This document shows positions 25,175 to 33,512 of a stretch of DNA of 64,000 nucleotides, in pieces. The stretch is from assembly GCA_023667165.1 (NCBI GenBank), contig JAMPAO010000002.1, forward strand, positions 62,001 to 126,000, written 5' to 3'. Numbering within the stretch: the first letter of the stretch is position 1; each line of letters begins with the position of its first letter. Both the position numbers and the translations under genes were made by a program. This DNA is from Ruminococcus sp. GTDB taxonomy: Bacteria > Bacillota > Clostridia > Oscillospirales > Ruminococcaceae. The notes under the pieces are model-generated. The model was not told the origin of the DNA, made no database searches, and saw nothing but the letters and a program-made list of their open reading frames with translations.

Positions 25175-27136
25175 ATGAACTTTGATAAACAGCTTAAAAA
25201 ATCACTGGAAGATATTACGGTACCCGCAGAGCTGCTGCCGGAAAATATAGAGGCTATGCTCAGAAGAAGCGGCGTCAGAGAAGCGATAAATACAGAAGCT
25301 CCCTCGGGCGTACATTCCGTAACGCTCCCCGTTAAGCGCTCAAACCGCGTTATCATTATGAGGACTATCGCCGCCGCTGCTGCGTGCGTTGCCCTTGCAG
25401 GCGGTTTTATGGCGTTCAAGGAGGCTACTGCAAAGCCTGTTGAGATAGAGGGCGAGATAGAGTACAAGGCTGTACAGGTACAGTCCTACGACGAGCTACT
25501 CAACATCTATACGGGGATATATCTTAAAAATTCGAAAGAGAATGCAAATTCTCCCGTTGGAGCCGAAAACGGCGACGGTGTCGAGATAAGTACCGATGAA
25601 ACTGCAATCACCGGCATACCCGAGCCTGTCGTCAGCGGAACTCTTCCTCCGATCACGGAAGCTGCGCCGCAGAGTCAGACGGAGTATATCCCTCCCGAGG
25701 CGGCAGAGGCTGTAAGATATGATTTTTCGGACGCCGACATTGTAAAAAGCAGCGACAGGTGCATTTATTATATATGCTCCGGTACGCTTTATGTGGTGTC
25801 AAAGGACGATATGGCTGTTGCCGCAGAGATAACGGGGGAGAACGTTCCCTTTGAAATGTACATCAGCGGAAGCTCGCTTATCCTTATAAGCGAAGAGAAT
25901 GTTTCCGACGGTTCGGATAAGATCAACGTATGCGTTGATATATATGATATTTCAGCGGATACTCCGGTTCTTTTGAGATCATATAAGCAAAACGGCGTCT
26001 ACACATCGGTAAGACTTGATGACAGCGGTATTCTCTACCTTGTGACAGGTTATTCCGATTACAGGGATACGCCCCTTGACGACAGGGCGGAGCTTGACAG
26101 CTTCGTTCCCGGTTATTATGTGGACGGCGAGAAATATTACGTTGCGGCAGAGGATATCACCATTCCGTCTGACGCCAGCAATACCGATTATACGGTGATC
26201 TCCGCCGTTAAGTGCAGCGATCCCGTAAACGTATCTGTCAAGGCTGTGCTGGGCAGCAGCGCTAACGCATACTGCTCGGGAAACACCCTTTACGTTACAT
26301 CTTCCTCCGTCAAGAACGGCAGGATCATCACCGCCGTTACCTCTTTCGATATGGCGGGCAGCGGTCTGTCCTTTAAGGCGGCGGGTACCGTAAACGGCGA
26401 ACTTATAAGCCGGTACAGTATGTGCGAGATCGAAAACGGGTTCAGACTCGGCTGCCGCGATTACGATGAAAACGGTATGATCGTTACCTGCATATACACC
26501 CTCGACAGCGAACTTAACGTTATCTCTTCGGCGGATAATCTTCTTCCCGGAGTTATTGCGGGATCTGTCAAGTTTGACGGAGATTATGCAAGCATTACCG
26601 AAAAAGGCGGCTCGGAACCTGTCTTAGTGGTGGATGTGACAAAAAGCGTATCTGTTCAGGACGCTGCCGAGGCAGGATTTATGGCTTCATATGTCAATAA
26701 GCTCAACGACCGTCTTATGGTCGGCATCAGCGCGGCTGACGACGGTAAAGGCGGATATGATTCCCTGAAGCTGGAGCTTTACAGCTCCGACAGCGGCGAA
26801 AAGCTGAGCGAAATAGTCTTTGCGGAGCTGGGCAAAGTAAATTCTCCCGCGCTGACCGACAAAAAGGCTATGCTTGTCGATCCCGATAACTGCATTATAG
26901 GCGTTCCCGTATCGAGTGTGAACGAATTCGGCGTTAAAAACCGGTATTATGTTTTCGGCTGCGGCGAATACGGATTTACGGAAAAGGGCGTTTTTGAATA
27001 CAACGACATTGACGACAGCTACCGATTTGAAAGAGCTATCGTAAACGGCGGCGAGCTTTATATCATAGGCAGCGGCAGGGTAGTTTCGGTAAGACTTTCG
27101 GATATGACTGTTATTGATACCTTTGATTTTCAGTAA
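25175..27136 (+). CDS. Membrane-anchored beta-propeller protein, likely anti-sigma partner
   Basis: The 653-residue protein starts with a short cytoplasmic segment (MNFDKQLKKSLEDITVPAEL), has one transmembrane helix (about residues 65-88, RTIAAAAACVALAGGFMAF), a Thr/Pro/Glu-rich linker and a large extracellular domain of repeated beta strands (for example DIVKSSDRCIYYICSGTLYV, GNTLYVTSSS, GELYIIGSGRVVSVRLSD). This resembles the secreted C-terminal beta-propeller family (Beta_propel, PF09826) common in Clostridia. Coupling to an ECF sigma gene suggests that it senses a surface signal and controls the sigma factor, which is an inference. AAAGGAGGTC precedes the ATG. Confidence 0.8.
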   Translation: MNFDKQLKKSLEDITVPAELLPENIEAMLRRSGVREAINTEAPSGVHSVTLPVKRSNRVIIMRTIAAAAACVALAGGFMAFKEATAKPVEIEGEIEYKAVQVQSYDELLNIYTGIYLKNSKENANSPVGAENGDGVEISTDETAITGIPEPVVSGTLPPITEAAPQSQTEYIPPEAAEAVRYDFSDADIVKSSDRCIYYICSGTLYVVSKDDMAVAAEITGENVPFEMYISGSSLILISEENVSDGSDKINVCVDIYDISADTPVLLRSYKQNGVYTSVRLDDSGILYLVTGYSDYRDTPLDDRAELDSFVPGYYVDGEKYYVAAEDITIPSDASNTDYTVISAVKCSDPVNVSVKAVLGSSANAYCSGNTLYVTSSSVKNGRIITAVTSFDMAGSGLSFKAAGTVNGELISRYSMCEIENGFRLGCRDYDENGMIVTCIYTLDSELNVISSADNLLPGVIAGSVKFDGDYASITEKGGSEPVLVVDVTKSVSVQDAAEAGFMASYVNKLNDRLMVGISAADDGKGGYDSLKLELYSSDSGEKLSEIVFAELGKVNSPALTDKKAMLVDPDNCIIGVPVSSVNEFGVKNRYYVFGCGEYGFTEKGVFEYNDIDDSYRFERAIVNGGELYIIGSGRVVSVRLSDMTVIDTFDFQ

Positions 27137-27164
27137 GATCATATAAAAAGCTGTAATACCATAA

Positions 27165-27202
27165 GGCAAGGGGCAAGAAATTATTCTTTCTTGCCCCTTG
27201 CC
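27165..27202 (+). terminator. Intrinsic terminator after the beta-propeller gene
   Basis: A perfect 16 bp stem (GGCAAGGGGCAAGAAA and its complement) with a six-base loop, followed by GTTTAATTT, 28 bp after the stop codon. Confidence 0.85.
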
Positions 27203-27229
27203 GTTTAATTTGAGATAACTGCCGCCCCG

Positions 27230-27751
27230 TCACCGGCGTCCCGCAGCGGTTTGTTTGGTTATAAGAGCTTTCAGCAAACTTGTATGAAGCATTTCATCAA
27301 GGGCGATCCTTGTAAGGATCGCAAACACATATCTGTCCCCCGACTGCCTTGCCAGCGACACATAGGCGGCATATGCCCTTTGCTCTCCGTTCAGATCATG
27401 GACAAGAGCGGATATCAGATCCTCGCTGTAATCAACCATGGAGCCGTCCCAGTATTTTTCCTCCCCCGACGCGTACCAGCCGAAAATGGGTTTGCCGCCC
27501 AGCTTATGTATAAGCTCTCCGATCATGGCAAGGTGACGCATTTCCACCTTGGCAAGCTCCGAAAAGATCCTTCCGTATTCGTTGTTTGAAAATATAATGC
27601 TTTGATAGATATATTCGGAAATACTGCCGAACTCGCCGCCCGTGCCGCCGAATGCGGCGCATAGCTGCGCGGCAAAACGCTTATTCTGCGACTGTACTCT
27701 CACCTCGGGATAGGGTGAGCTGTCTGCCGTGATGATCTTATCCTTATCCAT
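27230..27751 (-). CDS. Ferritin-like diiron/manganese protein
   Basis: A 173-residue four-helix protein of the ferritin-like superfamily, close to the small Mn-catalase/rubrerythrin-type proteins of Clostridia. Metal ligands are visible: E70-x2-H73 (KVEMRHL), Glu123 (NGEQRA) and E153-x2-H156 (LDEMLHTSL). It lacks the rubredoxin cysteines of rubrerythrin. The start is set to MDKDKIITAD at 27751, directly after GGAGG; the longer frame adds five residues from within a hairpin. Role is probably peroxide or metal handling. It follows birA, separated by a hairpin that also covers its ribosome site. Confidence 0.8.
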   Translation of the reverse strand: MDKDKIITADSSPYPEVRVQSQNKRFAAQLCAAFGGTGGEFGSISEYIYQSIIFSNNEYGRIFSELAKVEMRHLAMIGELIHKLGGKPIFGWYASGEEKYWDGSMVDYSEDLISALVHDLNGEQRAYAAYVSLARQSGDRYVFAILTRIALDEMLHTSLLKALITKQTAAGRR

Positions 27752-27757
27752 AAAAAA

Positions 27758-27798
27758 CCTCCGCATAAAATATCTTATAAGATAATTTTATGCGGAGG
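27758..27798 (-). promoter_or_regulatory. Hairpin combining a birA terminator and a sequestered ribosome site
   Basis: A long stem (CCTCCGCATAAAAT and complement) ends in a perfect palindrome TATCTTATAAGATA. On the minus strand it is followed by GTTTTTT, so it looks like the birA terminator. Yet the GGAGG that starts translation of the ferritin-like gene is in the 3' arm of the stem. The palindrome could also be a protein operator. See findings. Confidence 0.6.
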
Positions 27799-27852
27799 AG
27801 ATTTTTTTTAGACATACATACGCTTATGCAGGCTTTGTGATAATATCGCAGC

Positions 27853-28827
27853 TCACTGCTCCACAGCGAAAGTTATGGTGCCGCTTGACAAGGCGACCTC
27901 TTCGCCCTTGCTGCGGCGCACAAGCAATTTTCCGAAATTATCTATACCGATACAGTCGACCGTTTCGGATTCATCGTTGCGCGTTACAACTACCTTTTTT
28001 CCGATAAGTATGGAACGGCGGCGGTACTCCTCTATGAATTCCTGAGAGCATATCTTCTCAAGATGACGTTCCATGCTGTTGCATATTTCGGCGGCAAGAA
28101 GGCTTCTGTTCACGCTTTTTCCCGTTTGAATGCGTATGCTTGTGGCAACGTCCTCTATTTCCTTGGGGAATATCGTGTTGGATACGTTTATGCCGATACC
28201 TATAACGGCATATTCCAATCCCCCCTGCTCAACGTCGATAGACGCTTCGGTAAGTATACCGCAGAGCTTTTTGCCGCCCGCATATATATCGTTTACCCAT
28301 TTTATACCGCACTGAAGTCCGCTTACCTTTTCTATAGCCTCCGCAACCGCCACTGCCGCACAGGAAGTAATGGTAAGAGCGTAGTCCACGGAAAGCTCCG
28401 GGCGTACAACTATGCTCATATAAAGTCCCTGGTTATTGGGAGAATGAAATTTCTTCCCCTGTCTGCCCCTTCCCGAGGTCTGCTGCTCGGAAATAACGGT
28501 ATGACCGCTGACGCAGCCGAGCTGAGCAAGGCTTTTGGCAAAGCTGTTCGTTGAATCCACTGTTTTGAATATATCCATCTTTCGGCCTATATATTCCGTA
28601 TCAAGGAACGAAAGAACGGCAGGCTCGTTAAGTATGTCATTGTCACTGGTAAGGCAATAGCCTCTGTTTGTTACAGCGTTTATAGTGTACCCCTCCTCGC
28701 GAAGCTGCTTTACAGCCTTCCAGACTGCGCTGCGCGTCATTCCGAGAGATACTGCGATCTTGTTTCCCGAAACGCTTCTCCCTCTGTTGGCCTCAAGTAT
28801 TTCCAAAACCTTATCCTTTAAAGCCAT
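27853..28827 (-). CDS. birA: Biotin ligase / biotin operon repressor BirA
   Basis: BirA attaches biotin to carboxylase carrier domains and can repress biotin genes. The protein has an N-terminal winged helix-turn-helix (RGRSVSGNKIAVSLGMTRSAVWK, given in parts), the catalytic BirA/LplA domain with VDSTNSFAKSLA, the ATP/biotin loop SGRGRQGKKFHSP and KWVNDIYAGGKKLCGIL, and a short C-terminal SH3-like domain. The start at MALKDK (28827) has AAAGG about 9 bp upstream; an ATG three codons earlier overlaps the ribosome site. Length is about 324 residues, normal for the bifunctional type. Confidence 0.95.
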   Translation of the reverse strand: MALKDKVLEILEANRGRSVSGNKIAVSLGMTRSAVWKAVKQLREEGYTINAVTNRGYCLTSDNDILNEPAVLSFLDTEYIGRKMDIFKTVDSTNSFAKSLAQLGCVSGHTVISEQQTSGRGRQGKKFHSPNNQGLYMSIVVRPELSVDYALTITSCAAVAVAEAIEKVSGLQCGIKWVNDIYAGGKKLCGILTEASIDVEQGGLEYAVIGIGINVSNTIFPKEIEDVATSIRIQTGKSVNRSLLAAEICNSMERHLEKICSQEFIEEYRRRSILIGKKVVVTRNDESETVDCIGIDNFGKLLVRRSKGEEVALSSGTITFAVEQ

Positions 28828-28869
28828 TTTTATCATCCTTTCTTAAGTCACGCATAAATGGCACGCTGT

Positions 28870-29044
28870 ACTTTAAGCTCCGTAGTGTTTTATTTTTACC
28901 GGGCAATTAAATTTTACCTGCCTGCTGCGGGTGATTATACTGATTTCAGGCTGAACACCTGATGCAGTTCAGTCAATTCGAATGCAGTCGAAAAACTGCA
29001 TACCTATCTATTTTTATACTACCACAATTAAACAAATAAGTCAA
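28870..29044 (-). promoter_or_regulatory. birA promoter and structured leader
   Basis: Minus strand: TTGACT (29039-29044), 17 bp, TAGTAT (29016-29021). The leader of about 180 nt before birA contains hairpins such as GCAGT-TTTTCG-ACTGC (about 28984-29001) and CTGAAC...GTTCAG (about 28950-28975). They could be protein or RNA control sites; no known riboswitch was recognised. Confidence 0.45.
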
Positions 29045-29261
29045 GCAAATTTCAAACATTTTATCTATTTTTAGTATATTCAACACGCTTTTTTGGCAGT
29101 TTTGCACTATCCATGCCTGTAAATACACGATCTGACAAAAGGTAACATTATTCTTGCGGCGGCATAAAATATGTTATATCGGTGCAAAGCATAAAATTAA
29201 CGAAACAGCTCGGAAAAAGATGTAAAAGGTATACTATATTACTGCAATAAGGCGTGATGCT
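29045..29261. other. AT-rich intergenic stretch upstream of the YtaF-like gene
   Basis: No coding frame is seen. A TATACT element near 29232 could be part of the promoter for the plus-strand gene, but it lacks a good -35. Confidence 0.3.
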
Positions 29262-29861
29262 ATGGATATGATCCTTCTTGCGGCGGCGACCTCTGCCGAT
29301 CTGTTTGCCGCGGTGCTTGGGATAAGGGCGTCCGGCATACGGCTGACCCTTTCCTCCGGCTTTGTCATAGCCGCCGCAGGCTCCGTTCTTCTTGGATTGT
29401 CGGCGGCTGTTTCCTCCTATGCCGACAGGCTTTTTCCGCTGGACAATGCCTTGTACATTTCAAGGGCTATACTTCTGATAATGGGACTGAATACTATTTT
29501 CGGCGACTTTATCGAAAAAGCGGGAAAAAGGCTTTTTAAGAGAAAAAACAAGCTGATCCCGTGCGCGGAGATGATGAATCACCCTGCCTGCGCCGACAAG
29601 GACAATTCCAAGACGATATCGGTTTCCGAGGGTATGGCTCTGGGACTTGCGCTTTCGGGAGATTCCGTCTTTACCGGCGTCGGCGCGGGGATAGGCGGAA
29701 TGCCGCCGGTAAAGATATTTGCATTATCCCTGATATTCGGGGCGGCTGCCATAATTTCGGGAAATGCGGCGGGACGTTTTCTTTCGGATAAAAGCTCCGC
29801 CGATTTCCCCGCAGAGCGTATAGGCGGAATAATACTTATAATCCTTGCGTTTGTTTTATGA
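29262..29861 (+). CDS. YtaF/MntP-family membrane protein
   Basis: This 199-residue protein has about six membrane helices and the internal duplication typical of the LysE-fold MntP/YtaF group: MDMILLAAATSADLFAAVLG in the first half and GMALGLALSGDSVFTGVGAG in the second. The connecting loop has PACADKDNSKTISVSEG, which matches YtaF (a sporulation-linked relative) better than the manganese exporter MntP. Acidic residues in the first and fourth helices could bind Mn2+. The transported substrate is not known from sequence. Confidence 0.75.
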   Translation: MDMILLAAATSADLFAAVLGIRASGIRLTLSSGFVIAAAGSVLLGLSAAVSSYADRLFPLDNALYISRAILLIMGLNTIFGDFIEKAGKRLFKRKNKLIPCAEMMNHPACADKDNSKTISVSEGMALGLALSGDSVFTGVGAGIGGMPPVKIFALSLIFGAAAIISGNAAGRFLSDKSSADFPAERIGGIILIILAFVL

Positions 29862-29871
29862 CAGAATAAAA

Positions 29872-29903
29872 GATCCCTGCCGTATGCTCATACGGCAGGG
29901 ATC
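29872..29903 (-). terminator. Intrinsic terminator after ftsZ
   Basis: A perfect 14 bp stem (GATCCCTGCCGTAT and complement) with loop GCTC. On the minus strand it is followed by TTTTATT. It lies 17 bp beyond the ftsZ stop and ends the dcw cluster. Confidence 0.8.
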
Positions 29904-29919
29904 GCTGTGTTCCGAAGTC

Positions 29920-31026
29920 TTATCTTCTGTTTATCATATTAAAGAAATCGCTGTAATCCTCATCGTAGGACGGCTTCTTTGCCGCTGCGGGCGCTGATGC
30001 GGGAGATGTATCGGCAGTTACCTTTTCCACCTCCGGAGCCGCCGTTTCTTCGGCTGCCGCAGGGATATCGTCGCTGAACGCGGAGGCTATTACGGTTATA
30101 TTTATCTCATCCTTGAGGGTTTCGTCAAAGGACGTACCGAATATCATATTTACATCGGGATCGGCAGCCTCGGATATTAGCCTTGTGGCGGTGTTGATAT
30201 CGCTGGCAAGCACGTCCTCGCTCATTACGATATTCACCAGCAGCCTTGTGGCGCCGGAAATGGAGGTTTCCAGCAGCGGACTTGATATGACCTGCTTTGC
30301 CGCCTCGGCAGCCTTGTCCTTTCCCGAGCCGTGACCTATCGCCATATGGGCGTAGCCTGCGTCTTTCATGGTTGTTTTTACATCGGCAAAATCAAGGTTG
30401 ATATCGCCCTCGACGGTTATAAGCTCGGCTATGGATTTAACGCCTACCTTAAGGATATTATCCGCCAGTGCGAAGGATTCTTTCATTGTAAGCTCTTTTT
30501 CGGAGTTCTGCAAAAGGCGTTCATTGGGGATAACGATAAGCGAGTCCACGTGCTTTTTCAGCTCGGCGATACCGCCCTCCGCCTGCCGCATCTTGGCTTT
30601 CTGCTCAAATTCAAAGGGTTTTGTTACGACGGCGACGGTAAGTATACCCAGCTCCTGCGCTATTTCCGCCACTATGGGAGCCGCTCCCGTACCCGTGCCT
30701 CCGCCCATTCCGGCGGCGATAAAGACCATATCCGAGCCGCTGAGCGCGGCTTTGATCTCGTCCTTGTTTTCCTCCGCGCTGCTTGCGCCTATTTCCGGTT
30801 TTGCGCCCGCTCCTTTTCCGTTGGTAAGCTTAACGCCTATCTGGACCTTGGTGGGAGCCTTGGAAGAATTGAGCGCTCTTGCGTCGGTATTGACCGTTAT
30901 ATAGTCAACGCCCTTGATACCCTCGTCCACCATTCGGTTCACGGCGTTTCCGCCGCCGCCGCCGACGCCGACGACCTTTATTATCTCATCATAGGTATTT
31001 CTTTCGTTATCAACTATGATTGCCAT
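29920..31026 (-). CDS. ftsZ: Cell division protein FtsZ
   Basis: FtsZ is the tubulin-like GTPase of the division ring. The start MAIIVDNERNTYDEIIKVVG has AGGAGGAAAT upstream (longer frame to 31068 rejected). Motifs are GVGGGGGNAVNRM, NTDARALNSS, the tubulin signature GGGTGTGAAP near residue 107, and TVEGDINLDFADVKTTM. The C-terminus is a variable Ala/Pro linker ending YDEDYSDFFNMINRR, a divergent form of the FtsA/SepF-binding tail. It is last in the cluster and has its own promoter; ftsA is not next to it. Confidence 0.98.
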   Translation of the reverse strand: MAIIVDNERNTYDEIIKVVGVGGGGGNAVNRMVDEGIKGVDYITVNTDARALNSSKAPTKVQIGVKLTNGKGAGAKPEIGASSAEENKDEIKAALSGSDMVFIAAGMGGGTGTGAAPIVAEIAQELGILTVAVVTKPFEFEQKAKMRQAEGGIAELKKHVDSLIVIPNERLLQNSEKELTMKESFALADNILKVGVKSIAELITVEGDINLDFADVKTTMKDAGYAHMAIGHGSGKDKAAEAAKQVISSPLLETSISGATRLLVNIVMSEDVLASDINTATRLISEAADPDVNMIFGTSFDETLKDEINITVIASAFSDDIPAAAEETAAPEVEKVTADTSPASAPAAAKKPSYDEDYSDFFNMINRR

Positions 31027-31083
31027 TTTATTTCCTCCTGTTTTATATGTAAAAATAGATACTATCAAATTATATACATTTAT

Positions 31084-31112
31084 ATTCTATCACATATAAG
31101 TTTATTTTTCAA
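31084..31112 (-). promoter_or_regulatory. ftsZ promoter
   Basis: Minus strand: TTGAAA (31107-31112), 17 bp, TAGAAT (31084-31089), about 60 bp before the ftsZ start. A second possible -10 (TATAAT) follows about 15 bp downstream. Confidence 0.6.
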
Positions 31113-31198
31113 GTGAATTTATCAAAAAAAACGTTCTTGCACAAAAAAACGATTATTCGAATTGTTTTTTGTCCAATTCTCACAATGAAACAGGAAAA

Positions 31199-32107
31199 TT
31201 ATTCCATTGTGCGCGGAGAGCTTTCGGAGCCTTCCGAAGCGCCGCTTTCGCTTTCCTCCGCCTCCGTTTCGGCAGCCTTGGACGCTGCGATATTATCCAG
31301 ATATATCTGCTCGTAGTTTTCAAGGCTTTCCTTATCGAGGAAGGAAGCCGAGCTGTTGAGGATAGTAAGCACGCCCTCCGTTCTTTCGCCGATGTTTGTT
31401 TCGATTATCTTCCTGGAAAAGTCTATTTTATATTCAATATCGCTGACTGTACCCAATTTTACGGTTATCCTGCCGTCGTATATATAGCTCAGATCGGCGT
31501 AATTTTCCACGTTTACGGCGGTTATGACCGACGACGCTTCCGGCTCCTCTTCATTGCCGCCCTTGCGCGTTTCGGAATCAAAATATTCAAGCAGCTTGCA
31601 GACTGCGCTGTACTTGTGTTCGTCCGAGGAGGTGTATATATCTCCCGGCTGAAGATCTACTCTCGGCGTAGTTCCGTAAAAATTCAGCAGACCCGCTTTC
31701 GGTTCCTCCAGTCTGTCCAGTATCTTTTTTCCGCTGCTTACAAGCAGTACGCTGCTGCCGGTGATAAAATTTGCCGCGGGCACGCTTGCCTGCACGTCGA
31801 TAACGATGGTATTGGGAAAGCTGCGGGTAAGGGTCGCTTTTTCAATGTATACCAAGGCGGTTTCGATCTTTTTTCCGCAGCTTTCGGTATCCAGCCGCAC
31901 CAGATTATCCCCGGGAAGTATCCCCGACGCGTCTATTATCTCGTCCACGGTGTAATTGGACGCTCCCGTGACGCGGATATTCTCCGCATTGAAGAAAACC
32001 GTGGTGGCAAGCAGTATGAATATTGCCGCTGCCGCCAAAAACACCAATATGCCCGTTACGGGATTTGTCCGTTTTCGCCTGCGGCGGTAATCTGCTGTAT
32101 TTCTCAA
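31199..32107 (-). CDS. ftsQ: Cell division protein FtsQ/DivIB
   Basis: The 302-residue protein has a basic N-terminus (RNTADYRRRRKRTNP), one membrane helix (VTGILVFLAAAAIFILLATT) and a POTRA domain starting FFNAENIRVTGASNYTVDEI with ILPGDNLVRLD. Then come the FtsQ/DivIB beta domain with ATLTRSFPNTIVIDV and a Ser/Glu-rich tail. It is a core divisome scaffold protein that works with FtsL and FtsB/DivIC. The start appears to be TTG with AAAGGAG upstream. Position between murA and ftsZ is typical. Confidence 0.9.
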   Translation of the reverse strand: MRNTADYRRRRKRTNPVTGILVFLAAAAIFILLATTVFFNAENIRVTGASNYTVDEIIDASGILPGDNLVRLDTESCGKKIETALVYIEKATLTRSFPNTIVIDVQASVPAANFITGSSVLLVSSGKKILDRLEEPKAGLLNFYGTTPRVDLQPGDIYTSSDEHKYSAVCKLLEYFDSETRKGGNEEEPEASSVITAVNVENYADLSYIYDGRITVKLGTVSDIEYKIDFSRKIIETNIGERTEGVLTILNSSASFLDKESLENYEQIYLDNIAASKAAETEAEESESGASEGSESSPRTME

Positions 32108-32152
32108 ATTTATCTGCTCCTTTGATATTTACATATCCTTATTGTTCTTGCG

Positions 32153-33418
32153 TCAGCTTGTATATCTTTTTATTTTTGCGCCTACCGACGAAAGGTTTTT
32201 TTCTATGCTTTCATAACCCCTGTCGATATACTCGGTGCGGCTGACGGCGGTTTCACCCTGCGCTCCCAGAGCCGCGCATACTATCGCCGCTCCTCCCCGC
32301 AGATCGGGGGCGTCGGCAGCCGCTCCGTAAAGACGGCTTACACCCGTTACCACCGCCACCTTTCCCTCCGCCTTGATGTTTGCGCCCATTCGTGTAAGAG
32401 CGTCCACGTGACGGTAGCGGTTGTCGAAAATATTCTCCACGAAAACCGTCGTACCCTCGGCGGTACACAGGGGGGACATCATAACTGCCTGAAGATCGGT
32501 GGGGAAACCCGGATATACCATTGTACGAATGGTATCTGCGGCTTTCAGGCGGTTATCTCTTCTTATATAGATATTGCTGCCGCTGCTGCGTATGTATGCG
32601 CCCATCTGCTCGAAAACGGGGATAATGGCCTCCAAATGAGCGGGACAGCAGTCTGTCACCATAAGCTCTCCGCCCGCGCAGACGGCGGCGGACAGATATG
32701 TTGCCGCGGCAATTCGGTCGGGGATTATGGCGAACGGCTCATCGGGACTGTGCAGGCTTTTGCAGCCCTCTATAACTATCCTGCCTCCGCCGTCGCCCTT
32801 GATCCTTGCGCCGCACTGCCTTAAAAAATCGGCAAGGCAGCATATTTCAGGCTCTCTTGCACTGTTGGAGATCACTGTTTCTCCCTTGGCAAGGACGGCG
32901 GCAAGCATTATATTTTCCGTTGCGCCCACCGAGGGGAAAGACAGGGAAATTTTGCACCCTGTAAGTCCTTTCGGGGCGGTACAGTTTATTATGCCGTGTT
33001 CGTCCGTTATGCTTGCCCCCATTTTTTCCAGAGCGGATATATGCATATCTATGGGTCTGGGACCCAGGTCGCAGCCTCCGGGGTAACAAAGAGTGCATTT
33101 CCCCTCTCTGCCCAGCAGCGCGCCCATGAATATAATGGAGCTTCGCATTGAGCGCATAAGCTCCGCGCTTATTTCCGTGCTGTCAAGAACCGAACAGTCG
33201 GCGGTCATATCGTTTCCCGAAGCGGTTACCCTTGCACCCAGACCTGTAAGTATCCTTGCCGCGCCGTACCTGTCGGTTATAAGGGGACAGTTTGCCAGCC
33301 GTATCTCCTCTTTGCAGAGGGTGCAGGCGGCAAGCACAGGCAGCACGGCGTTTTTTGCACCCTGAGTTTTCAGTTCTCCGGACAGCTTTTTTCCTCCGTC
33401 TATCACCAGCTTCTGCAT
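32153..33418 (-). CDS. murA: UDP-N-acetylglucosamine 1-carboxyvinyltransferase MurA
   Basis: MurA makes the first committed peptidoglycan precursor by adding enolpyruvate to UDP-GlcNAc. Lys22-Asn23 (GAKNAVLPVLA) and the catalytic loop PGGCDLGPRPIDMH with Cys116 are intact, so normal fosfomycin sensitivity of the site is expected. Later boxes include GFPTDLQAVMMSPLC and ENIFDNRYRHVDALTRMGA (given in part). 421 residues, full length. It lies between murG and ftsQ. Confidence 0.97.
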   Translation of the reverse strand: MQKLVIDGGKKLSGELKTQGAKNAVLPVLAACTLCKEEIRLANCPLITDRYGAARILTGLGARVTASGNDMTADCSVLDSTEISAELMRSMRSSIIFMGALLGREGKCTLCYPGGCDLGPRPIDMHISALEKMGASITDEHGIINCTAPKGLTGCKISLSFPSVGATENIMLAAVLAKGETVISNSAREPEICCLADFLRQCGARIKGDGGGRIVIEGCKSLHSPDEPFAIIPDRIAAATYLSAAVCAGGELMVTDCCPAHLEAIIPVFEQMGAYIRSSGSNIYIRRDNRLKAADTIRTMVYPGFPTDLQAVMMSPLCTAEGTTVFVENIFDNRYRHVDALTRMGANIKAEGKVAVVTGVSRLYGAAADAPDLRGGAAIVCAALGAQGETAVSRTEYIDRGYESIEKNLSSVGAKIKRYTS

Positions 33419-33512
33419 TTCCCGACGCTCCCTTTAAGGTATTTGCCCGCATTGAGGGCATACCCTATAGTATGCGTTTCGGGAAATAAGGTGCGGCGGA
33501 AAACGGCGTCCG

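Noticed and set aside
28870..29000. Riboswitch in the birA leader
   Set aside because: Hairpins exist but match no riboswitch class that I can recognise; kept only as a structured leader.
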